DNA of 5,034 nt from an uncultured Clostridia bacterium (lineage in GTDB: Bacteria; Bacillota; Clostridia; TANB77; CAG-508): the NCBI GenBank assembly GCA_944393345.1, contig CALXZW010000083.1, forward strand, positions 1 to 5,034, read 5' to 3'. Under the pieces are notes generated by a model. That model saw only the letters and a program-made list of their open reading frames with translations, ran no database searches and had not been told where the DNA came from. Positions 1-5,034 of the stretch are shown here, one piece after another. Position numbers and translations under genes: made by a program. Each line of letters begins with the position of its first letter. Position 1 is the first letter of the stretch.

Positions 1-788
1 TTGTTTCAACTTCATCTTCAGAATCTTTTTATCAAGTTTCTGAAGCAACTAAAATTACAGTAAATTTATTTAATGATGATACATCTTATGATGCTAAAAT
101 CATAGGTACTGATGAACAAACAGATTTAGCAGTTATTAAAATTGATAAAAACAATTTGCCTAAAGCAGAATTTGCTGATTCTGATAGTATAAAAGTTGGT
201 GAATTTGCAATGGCTGTTGGTAGTCCTTTAGGAATGCAAGATAGTGTTACGGCTGGAATCATTAGTGCTGTAAACAGAAAAGTTACAGATTCTGATGGAA
301 AGACTTATACTTTAATTCAAACAGATGCTGCAATAAATGCTGGTAATAGTGGTGGTGCATTAGTAAATAGTGAAGGAAAAGTAATTGGTATAAATACTTT
401 GAAACTTCAAGGAACAGGTATTGAAGGTATGGGATTTGCAATTCCTATTAACTCTACAACAGAAATTACATCTCAATTAATTCAATATAGCAAAGTAAAA
501 AGACCTTACATTGGAATTACTGGTATGGAATTAGATAGTAAAACTGCAAGTAAATATAAATTAGTTGAAGGTATTTATATAAAAGATATAGATAATTTTT
601 CAGCAGCAGAAAAAGCTGGTTTAAAAATAGGTGATGTAATTATCGAAGTTGAAGGTAAAAAAATTACTACAATGGATGAATTAAATGAAATTAAAAATTC
701 TCATAAAATTGGTGATGAATTAAAATTAAAAATTAATAGAGATGGAGAAGAAAAAGAAATTACACTTACTTTAGGAGAACAACCTTAA
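1..788 (+). CDS. htrA: HtrA/DegP-like serine protease (S1C family), 3' part, 5' end outside window
   Basis: Partial gene whose reading frame is open from base 3 to the TAA at 786-788, giving 261 visible residues. The family consists of trypsin-like proteases, usually anchored by an N-terminal membrane helix, that degrade or refold misfolded proteins outside the cytoplasmic membrane. Visible parts are the second half of the protease domain followed by one PDZ domain. The catalytic Asp lies in the TDLAVIKID motif (codon 123-125) and the nucleophile Ser in GNSGGALV (codon 348-350). The PDZ domain begins near RPYIGI (about base 501) and contains the GLKIGDVI segment. The catalytic His is not visible; by alignment with the usual TNxHVV it should lie one or two codons upstream of the window. 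A Ser-rich stretch (STSSSESFYQ) follows that point and looks longer than usual. The gene ends before a strong terminator and appears to be the last gene of its unit. Family assignment is secure; the paralogue (HtrA, HtrB or YyxA type) cannot be decided. Confidence 0.93.
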   Translation, partial: VSTSSSESFYQVSEATKITVNLFNDDTSYDAKIIGTDEQTDLAVIKIDKNNLPKAEFADSDSIKVGEFAMAVGSPLGMQDSVTAGIISAVNRKVTDSDGKTYTLIQTDAAINAGNSGGALVNSEGKVIGINTLKLQGTGIEGMGFAIPINSTTEITSQLIQYSKVKRPYIGITGMELDSKTASKYKLVEGIYIKDIDNFSAAEKAGLKIGDVIIEVEGKKITTMDELNEIKNSHKIGDELKLKINRDGEEKEITLTLGEQP

Positions 789-830
789 AAATATTTATAC
801 TTTCACTTTAAGTTCACAAAATGGACAAAA

Positions 831-848
831 TTGTATTTTATAATACAA
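831..848. repeat. Perfect inverted repeat TTGTATT-TTAT-AATACAA
   Basis: Seven-base arms at 831-837 and 842-848 pair exactly around the four-base spacer TTAT. The spacer and right arm contain a TATAAT hexamer at 839-844, which could be a -10 element. The only -35-like hexamer upstream is TTCACA at 813-818, with a poor 20-base spacing, so promoter activity is doubtful. It could be a weak hairpin in the htrA mRNA 3' end, a protein-binding site, or chance in AT-rich DNA. Confidence 0.35.
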
Positions 849-851
849 ACA

Positions 852-876
852 TAATCAGTTAAGAGAAAACTGATTA
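852..876. other. Nine-base-pair RNA hairpin candidate between htrA and its terminator
   Basis: TAATCAGTT at 852-860 pairs exactly with AACTGATTA at 868-876 around a seven-base A/G loop. It is followed by an A-rich stretch and not by a T run on either strand, so it does not look like an intrinsic terminator. It may shield the htrA mRNA 3' end or form the 5' stem of a short independent RNA ending at the terminator downstream. Confidence 0.4.
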
Positions 877-904
877 AAAATAAAAAACATCCCCTTTTAT
901 TTTC

Positions 905-934
905 AAAGAGAAGTTGCAAAAACTTCTCTTTTTA
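905..934 (+). terminator. Rho-independent terminator of the htrA unit
   Basis: An 11-base-pair perfect stem, AAAGAGAAGTT (905-915) with AACTTCTCTTT (921-931), closes a five-base GCAAA loop and runs into a T-rich tail to 933, with more T after A934. It lies about 115 bases after the htrA stop and faces the minus-strand gene, so it closes transcription from the left. Confidence 0.88.
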
Positions 935-956
935 TTGTGTAAAAATTACTATATAA

Positions 957-990
957 TAAAAAAGAACTTTAAGTCCTCCCTAAAGTTCTT
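957..990 (-). terminator. Rho-independent terminator of the minus-strand membrane protein gene
   Basis: Read on the minus strand, AAGAACTTTA (990-981) pairs exactly with TAAAGTTCTT (971-962) around a nine-base loop, GGGAGGACT, and is followed by TTTT at 961-958. The stem starts six bases after the minus-strand stop at 997-999. The plus-strand exit has no comparable T run, so the main direction is minus. Confidence 0.87.
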
Positions 991-996
991 AAGATT

Positions 997-1857
997 TTAT
1001 AATATTATTATATCTTTTTCGCTTGTATTTGCTTCATTTCCATAAGGATATATTATATAAATTGTATTTTCTGTTACATAGAATATATCTGTATTTTCTA
1101 TTTTATACATTTCATTTTCTAAATCTCTATCATATATATTATACCCTAAATTTTTTAGTTCTTCTACTCTTTTTTGTTCAACTTTTATGCTGTCATTTAT
1201 TGTATTTTGAACATTTTGAACTTCTAAATGTTCTATTTTTATCATTTCTTCTAATGTTATTTCTTTATTATTTCTTAAATCATAATTAAATGCTTCTATT
1301 ATAACTCTTTGAGCATTTGTACCTTCTTTTAAATTAGAACGAATTATTAAAGATAAAATTCCATTTTGAACATTTGCTGTATAATCTACAGAGTATATAA
1401 TATTCTTATTTTCACTTTTTAGTACTTCTACCGCTTTTTTACTAAATTCATCAATTTCTTCATTATATTTATCTATTATTTCATTTTTTATATTTATGCA
1501 TGGAATATGTATTTCTAAGTCATAACTATTTAATTTTGTTTCCTTTTTTTGATATTTTGTATATACTATGTCTTTTTCTTTATCATCAATTTTATTTTGT
1601 ACATCTTCTAATTTTTTTACATTATTATCAAAAATTTGGTCAAATCCTAATTTAAATTCTTCAATCTCTTCTTCTGTTTTGGTTCCAAATACATTTTCTT
1701 CTTTTGATATCCCTAATGCAATTCCAAAATCAATTCTTCCATAAAATTGTACATAAAATGCAATAATTACAGCTATTATACATATGAAAATTATTATTCC
1801 ATATATAATTAATTCTTTTTTTCCTATTTTTACTTTTTCTGGTAATGTTACTTTCAT
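997..1857 (-). CDS. Single-pass membrane protein with RsiV/PdaC-like (DUF4163/DUF3298-type) outside domain
   Basis: The protein has 286 residues. The ATG at 1857-1855 is preceded by AGAGGGA (1867-1861) at good spacing, which fixes the start. A short Lys-containing N-terminus is followed by one hydrophobic helix at about residues 16-38. By the positive-inside rule the rest should lie outside the cell. Residues about 65-105 are charged and probably helical. From about residue 112 (SYDLEIHIPCINI, then NEEIDEF) through IIYSVDY, GILSLIIRS and FNYDLRNNKEITLEEM, the pattern matches the DUF4163/DUF3298 layout known from RsiV anti-sigma factors and the deacetylase PdaC. The usual GAHG-like segment is replaced by EGTNAQR. 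The C-terminus (FYVTENTIYIIYPYG) resembles the last strands of DUF3298. No enzymatic domain or sigma-factor gene adjoins it. It is a monocistronic unit, divergent from clpE. An envelope sensing or binding role is inference; the domain match is by eye. Confidence 0.85.
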   Translation of the reverse strand: MKVTLPEKVKIGKKELIIYGIIIFICIIAVIIAFYVQFYGRIDFGIALGISKEENVFGTKTEEEIEEFKLGFDQIFDNNVKKLEDVQNKIDDKEKDIVYTKYQKKETKLNSYDLEIHIPCINIKNEIIDKYNEEIDEFSKKAVEVLKSENKNIIYSVDYTANVQNGILSLIIRSNLKEGTNAQRVIIEAFNYDLRNNKEITLEEMIKIEHLEVQNVQNTINDSIKVEQKRVEELKNLGYNIYDRDLENEMYKIENTDIFYVTENTIYIIYPYGNEANTSEKDIIIL

Positions 1858-1883
1858 CTTTCCCTCTTTCTCTTTTTCAATTT

Positions 1884-1912
1884 ATTATACCATTTTAATT
1901 TTTCTAATTCAA
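1884..1912 (-). promoter_or_regulatory. Sigma-A-type promoter for the minus-strand membrane protein gene
   Basis: On the minus strand, TTGAAT (1912-1907) and TATAAT (1889-1884) are separated by exactly 17 bases. The -10 is preceded by TGG, an extended -10 element. Transcription would start near 1877, giving a leader of about 20 bases with the AGAGGGA ribosome site. Confidence 0.8.
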
Positions 1913-1944
1913 TACTTAATTCACATAAAAAACACAATATTTTG

Positions 1945-1973
1945 TTGACTAATACTTATTTTTAGAGTATTAT
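1945..1973 (+). promoter_or_regulatory. Sigma-A-type promoter of the clpE-pgsA unit
   Basis: TTGACT (1945-1950) and TATTAT (1968-1973) are separated by 17 bases, close to the vegetative consensus. The predicted start near 1980 gives a leader of about 35 bases. The ribosome site GAGGA at 2001-2005 lies nine bases before the clpE ATG. The minus-strand promoter lies back to back about 32 bases away. Confidence 0.8.
1950..1972. promoter_or_regulatory. Inverted repeat within the clpE promoter, possible operator
   Basis: TAATACT (1950-1956) and AGTATTA (1966-1972) are exact reverse complements separated by nine bases. The repeat starts at the last base of the -35 and covers most of the -10, where a bound repressor would block polymerase. 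It does not match the CIRCE element of HrcA in sequence or arm spacing, nor the tandem heptads of CtsR. A chance repeat in AT-rich DNA is possible. Confidence 0.4.
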
Positions 1974-2014
1974 ATATGTATGAAATTTTATATTAGAAAT
2001 GAGGAAATTTAAGT

Positions 2015-4366
2015 ATGTTATGTTCAGAATGTAATAAAAATCCAGCAATACTTTTTTATAAAAAAATAGAAAATGGAAAAGAATCTTTAGAAGGTTATTG
2101 CTATGAATGTGCTAAAAAGAAAGGAATAAATCCTAATGAAGTTTTAGCAAATCAACAAAATATTTTAGCTAAAGATCCAGTAAATTTAGCTGATATGTCA
2201 AAACAATTTGAAACTATATTTAAAGACTTAGCTTCAAATATAAACCTAGAAGATATAGAAAATATTGAAGGAGCAATAACATTTGATAATACAAATTCAG
2301 ATGATGAAAATGCCCCTAAAATTGCTGGAGCAGCTATCCCATTAGGTTCGATTTTTTCAAATATGTTTAATAAAAATCAAAATCAAGAAGAACTTGAAAC
2401 TAATAATAGTAGAAAAAAAGTAAAAGTAGAAAAAAAGAAAAATACTAAACAATCTAAAAAGAAAAAGTTTTTAGATGTTTTTGGAACTAACTTAACAGCT
2501 AAAGCACAAAATAATGAATTAGATATTGTAATTGGGAGAGATAAAGAAATCCAGAGAATAATTCAAATTTTAAATAGACGTTCTAAAAACAACCCATGTC
2601 TGATAGGTGAACCTGGTGTTGGTAAAACTGCTATTGCACAAGGTTTAGCAATTAAAATTGCAAATCATAATGTTCCTGCAAAACTTTTAAATAAGGAAGT
2701 TTATTTGTTAGATATGACTTCAGTTATTGCTGGAACTCAATTTAGAGGTCAATTTGAATCAAGAATGAAAGGAATCATCGATGAATGTAAAGAATATGGG
2801 AACATTATTTTAGTAATTGATGAAATCCATAATATTATAGGTGCAGGTGATGGTGAACACTCTATGAATGCTGCAAATATTTTAAAACCTGCATTATCAA
2901 ATGGTGATATTCAGTTAATAGGAACTACTACACTAAAAGAATATAGAAAATATATTGAAAAAGATTCAGCATTAGAAAGGCGTTTTCAACAAGTTTTAGT
3001 TGAAGAACCAAATATAGAAGATTCTATAGGTATATTAGATGGAATAAAAAAATATTATGAAGAATATCATAAAGTAAAAATTTCTTCTGATGTAATTAAA
3101 CAAGCAGTAATTATGTCTGAAAAATATATTCATGATAGATTTTTACCAGACAAAGCAATAGATATATTAGATGAAGCATGTTCAAGAATAAATTTAGAAA
3201 ACAAAGAATTATTTAAACTTGAAATGTTAAAACAAGAACTTCTTCAAGTTCAAGCTGAAAAAGAAGAAGTTATAGCAGCTGATTCTACTGAAGATTATCA
3301 AAAAGCTGCTGATTTAAAAACTCGTGAATGCCAATTAATTGAACAAATTGATAAATTAAATAGTAAAATGAAGTTGAAGCAATTAACTATTCAAGATATA
3401 GCAAATGTAATAGAAAGTTGGACTAAAATTCCTGTTAAAAAAATTACAGAAGCTGAAACTCAAAAGTTATTAAATTTAGAAACAAATCTTCATAAAAGAG
3501 TAATTGGCCAAGAAGAAGCTGTAAATGCTGTTTCTAGAGCAATCAGAAGAAACAGAGCTGGATTAAAAAGTACAAAAAGACCACCTTCTTTTATATTTGT
3601 TGGACCTACAGGTGTTGGGAAAACAGAACTTGCTAAATCTTTGGCTTATGAAATGTTTGGCTCTGAAGATTCTATTATTAGAGTTGATATGTCAGAATAT
3701 ATGGAAAGCCATTCAACTGCAAAACTTATAGGTGCACCTCCAGGTTATGTAGGTTATGATGATGCTGGTCAATTAACAGAAAAAGTTAAAAGAAAACCAT
3801 ATTCTATTATTCTTTTAGATGAAATAGAAAAAGCACACCCAGATGTATTTAATATTTTACTACAAGTATTAGATGATGGTAAATTAACAGATAGTCAAGG
3901 AAATACAGTTAGTTTTTCAAATACTATAATTATCATGACATCAAATGCAGGTTCTAACTTAAATAATAATTCTATTGGTTTCGGTAAGCAAACAATGGAT
4001 AAAGGTAAAATATTAGATAGTTTAAAAGAAGTATTTAGACCTGAATTTTTAAATAGAGTTGATGAAATAGTTTCATTTGATCCTTTGACAAAAGAACAAT
4101 TATTACAAATTGTTGATTTAATGTTAAAAGATACTATAAAAGCTTTATCAGATAAAGATATAAAAATTATAATTTCAAATGATGCTAAAAACTTTATTTT
4201 AAATAAAGGAACTGATATTAAATTTGGAGCAAGACCTTTAAGACGAGCTATTCAAAGATATATAGAAGACGAATTATCAGAAATGATTTTAAAAGGTACT
4301 CTTTTAGATGGTCAAACCGTTAAAGTAGATTTACAAAATGATGAATTAAAATTTGAAGTTTTATAG
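2015..4366 (+). CDS. clpE: ClpE-like AAA+ unfoldase with N-terminal zinc finger, ATPase subunit of a Clp protease
   Basis: The protein has 783 residues and starts at an ATG with GAGGA nine bases upstream. Hexameric ATPases of this family unfold damaged proteins and feed them to ClpP in the cytoplasm. Domains in order: a McsA/ClpE-type zinc finger with CxxC pairs at C3/C6 and C29/C32; a linker to about 150 ending in a Lys-rich stretch; AAA1 with Walker A GEPGVGKT (198-205), Walker B D269-E270 and an ERRF arginine segment (321-324); a UVR-like middle segment at about 418-453; AAA2 with GPTGVGKT (530-537), pore loop GYVGY (577-581), Walker B D602-E603 and sensor-2 GARPL (738-742). An IGF tripeptide at 654-656 is the expected ClpP-docking loop, which argues against ClpB. 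The double Clp_N domain of ClpC is absent, which favours ClpE. It is about 80 residues longer than B. subtilis ClpE (699), through the linker. The AAA1 pore loop has Phe243 where Tyr is common. Both ATPase sites look intact. Confidence 0.93.
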   Translation: MLCSECNKNPAILFYKKIENGKESLEGYCYECAKKKGINPNEVLANQQNILAKDPVNLADMSKQFETIFKDLASNINLEDIENIEGAITFDNTNSDDENAPKIAGAAIPLGSIFSNMFNKNQNQEELETNNSRKKVKVEKKKNTKQSKKKKFLDVFGTNLTAKAQNNELDIVIGRDKEIQRIIQILNRRSKNNPCLIGEPGVGKTAIAQGLAIKIANHNVPAKLLNKEVYLLDMTSVIAGTQFRGQFESRMKGIIDECKEYGNIILVIDEIHNIIGAGDGEHSMNAANILKPALSNGDIQLIGTTTLKEYRKYIEKDSALERRFQQVLVEEPNIEDSIGILDGIKKYYEEYHKVKISSDVIKQAVIMSEKYIHDRFLPDKAIDILDEACSRINLENKELFKLEMLKQELLQVQAEKEEVIAADSTEDYQKAADLKTRECQLIEQIDKLNSKMKLKQLTIQDIANVIESWTKIPVKKITEAETQKLLNLETNLHKRVIGQEEAVNAVSRAIRRNRAGLKSTKRPPSFIFVGPTGVGKTELAKSLAYEMFGSEDSIIRVDMSEYMESHSTAKLIGAPPGYVGYDDAGQLTEKVKRKPYSIILLDEIEKAHPDVFNILLQVLDDGKLTDSQGNTVSFSNTIIIMTSNAGSNLNNNSIGFGKQTMDKGKILDSLKEVFRPEFLNRVDEIVSFDPLTKEQLLQIVDLMLKDTIKALSDKDIKIIISNDAKNFILNKGTDIKFGARPLRRAIQRYIEDELSEMILKGTLLDGQTVKVDLQNDELKFEVL

Positions 4367-4370
4367 GAGA
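4365..4370 (+). promoter_or_regulatory. Ribosome binding site that sets the pgsA start
   Basis: AGGAGA sits six bases before the ATG at 4377-4379 and overlaps the TAG stop of clpE (4364-4366). This favours ATG 4377 over the in-frame TTG at 4353 inside clpE, which would add eight residues (MKFYRRKK), partly encoded by the ribosome site itself. The overlap suggests that translation of the two genes is coupled. Confidence 0.85.
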
Positions 4371-4376
4371 AAAAAA

Positions 4377-4964
4377 ATGTTAAAATATTTGCCTAATACA
4401 TTAACAATTATAAGATTTTTATTAATACCAGTAATTATATTTTATATATTTACTGGTAACTATATATTAGCTTTTACTTTTTTTACAATATCCGCTGTGA
4501 CGGACATTGCTGATGGGTTTATTGCAAGAAAATACAATTTTGTATCAAACTTCGGGAAATTGATGGATCCTTTAGCTGATAAGTTAACTCAAATTGCTAC
4601 TCTTACCTCTTTAGTTATGACACACATTATTCCAATTTGGATTTTAATTGTAGTTTTATGTAAAGAGTTTGTAATGATAATGGGTGCCTCTTTCCTTTAT
4701 GGAAAAGATGTTGTAGTTTATAGCAAATGGTATGGAAAACTTTCAACAGTATTACTTTATTTAGCCATAGTTTCTTCATTATTAATTAAGCAATTTGAAT
4801 TACCAAGTTATTTTGATAAATTTGATTTTGGACTTTATTATTTAGCTTTAGCTTCTACTATTTTTTCTTTAGTAATGTATATTAAAGATTTATATAATAA
4901 AGGATTCATTGATAAACAAGATTTAAAAAAAGAAGTTACTGTTGATCAAGCAGTAAAAAAATAA
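4377..4964 (+). CDS. pgsA: CDP-alcohol phosphatidyltransferase, probably CDP-diacylglycerol-glycerol-3-phosphate 3-phosphatidyltransferase
   Basis: The protein has 195 residues from ATG 4377, a typical length for the family. It is an integral membrane enzyme expected to transfer the phosphatidyl group from CDP-diacylglycerol to glycerol-3-phosphate, giving phosphatidylglycerol phosphate, the first committed step to phosphatidylglycerol and cardiolipin. The full family signature is present: D43, D46, G47, A50, R51, G60, D64 and D68, spaced DxxDGxxAR-x8-GxxxDxxxD. The start MLKYLPNTLTIIRFLLIP is typical of PgsA. Hydrophobic segments lie at about 9-25, 28-44, 73-94, 96-109, 122-138 and 152-170. 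The YGKDVVVYSKWYGK segment (108-121) also matches PgsA-like proteins. The last 20 residues are charged and probably cytosolic. The gene follows clpE by 10 bases and is followed at once by a terminator, so it is the last gene of the unit. Substrate choice within the superfamily (PgsA, cardiolipin synthase type or a second paralogue) is not proven by the motif. Confidence 0.88.
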   Translation: MLKYLPNTLTIIRFLLIPVIIFYIFTGNYILAFTFFTISAVTDIADGFIARKYNFVSNFGKLMDPLADKLTQIATLTSLVMTHIIPIWILIVVLCKEFVMIMGASFLYGKDVVVYSKWYGKLSTVLLYLAIVSSLLIKQFELPSYFDKFDFGLYYLALASTIFSLVMYIKDLYNKGFIDKQDLKKEVTVDQAVKK

Positions 4965-4966
4965 AT

Positions 4967-4992
4967 ATCCACCGGTATAACCGGTGGATTTT
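4967..4992. terminator. GC-rich hairpin terminator after pgsA, possibly bidirectional
   Basis: ATCCACCGGT (4967-4976) pairs exactly with ACCGGTGGAT (4980-4989) around an ATA loop. On the plus strand it ends in only four T (4989-4992). On the minus strand it runs into a longer T-rich stretch, complementary to the A-rich end of pgsA. The stem starts three bases after the pgsA stop. The strong minus-strand tail suggests it also serves a convergent unit to the right. Confidence 0.83.
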
Positions 4993-4999
4993 CATGTGT

Positions 5000-5034
5000 G
5001 CCTATAAGGCTCTATTACTAGCTGACGCTGAAGC
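5000..5034 (-). other. Right-edge tail: small hairpin and possible end of a minus-strand reading frame
   Basis: GCCT (5000-5003), loop ATA and AGGC (5007-5010) form a small palindrome with the same ATA loop as the larger hairpin before it. Read on the minus strand, an open frame enters at 5034 and ends in TAG at 5004-5002, with ten codons giving ASASASNRAL. No protein can be identified from ten residues. The bases 5008-5034 are clearly richer in G/C than the rest of the window. It may be the end of a convergent gene, the edge of a mobile or repetitive element, or plain intergenic DNA. Confidence 0.2.

Noticed and set aside
156..158. TTG as the start of the HtrA frame
   Set aside because: The frame is open to the window edge and the upstream codons encode conserved protease sequence, including the catalytic Asp motif. 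This TTG is an internal Leu codon.
852..876. Second intrinsic terminator
   Set aside because: The hairpin is followed by A-rich sequence on the plus strand and has no proper T run on the minus strand.
1023..1289. Plus-strand open frame of 88 codons
   Set aside because: It is the antisense shadow of the minus-strand membrane protein gene: a Phe/Leu/Tyr-rich translation with no ribosome site, inside a gene with its own promoter, start and terminator.
1934..1960. Possible CtsR heptads around TTGTTGACT
   Set aside because: Only one heptad-like half (GTTGACT) is present, and it coincides with the -35. The positions three bases away on either side do not match the second heptad.
1948..1975. CIRCE (HrcA) element
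   Set aside because: The inverted repeat has AATACT/AGTATT cores and different arm spacing from the TTAGCACTC-N9-GAGTGCTAA consensus.
2015..4366. ClpB disaggregase or ClpC identity
   Set aside because: There is no long coiled M-domain, and an IGF ClpP-docking loop is present, which excludes ClpB. An N-terminal CxxC/CxxC zinc finger replaces the Clp_N repeats of ClpC, so ClpE fits best.
4353..4376. TTG at 4353 as the pgsA start
   Set aside because: The ATG at 4377 has an AGGAGA site at ideal distance, and the protein from there begins with the usual PgsA N-terminus. The upstream eight codons run through the ribosome site and the clpE stop region.

Overview
The window is about 5 kb of very AT-rich DNA from what is most likely a low-GC Firmicute of the Clostridia type. 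The reasons are the A/T-ending codons, AGGAG/GAGG ribosome sites, TTGACT/TATAAT-type promoters, compact hairpin terminators, and the families present: a ClpE-type unfoldase with an N-terminal zinc finger, a PgsA-type enzyme and an HtrA protease. Species cannot be read from the sequence. All stops are TAA or TAG and the Trp codons seen are TGG, so nothing suggests a non-standard code.

Layout, left to right. (1) Positions 1-788, plus strand: the 3' part of an HtrA/DegP-like serine protease gene, cut by the window edge just after the expected catalytic His. The Asp, the GNSGG serine motif and one PDZ domain are visible. (2) Positions 789-996: a convergent intergenic region with two smaller palindromes, a strong plus-strand terminator and a strong minus-strand terminator. 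(3) Positions 997-1857, minus strand: a single-pass membrane protein with an outside domain that resembles the DUF4163/DUF3298 (RsiV/PdaC) fold family. (4) Positions 1858-2014: a divergent control region with two back-to-back sigma-A-like promoters. The plus-strand one carries an inverted repeat between and over its -35/-10 elements. (5) Positions 2015-4366, plus strand: a complete ClpE-like AAA+ unfoldase. (6) Positions 4377-4964, plus strand: a CDP-alcohol phosphatidyltransferase (PgsA-like), 10 bases after the clpE stop and probably cotranscribed. (7) Positions 4967-4992: a GC-rich hairpin terminator that could work in both directions. (8) Positions 4993-5034: a short tail with another small hairpin and a local rise in GC, possibly the edge of a neighbouring minus-strand gene or mobile element.

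Functionally, the theme is envelope and protein quality control. HtrA works outside the membrane. ClpE unfolds damaged cytosolic proteins, presumably for ClpP. The minus-strand membrane protein may be an envelope sensor, though this is unproven. PgsA makes the phosphatidylglycerol precursor. I see no defence system, CRISPR array, tRNA, rRNA or intact insertion sequence. The most unusual points are the clpE-pgsA pairing, the absence of a recognisable CtsR or CIRCE site in front of clpE, the long basic linker in ClpE, and the palindromic, higher-GC right edge.
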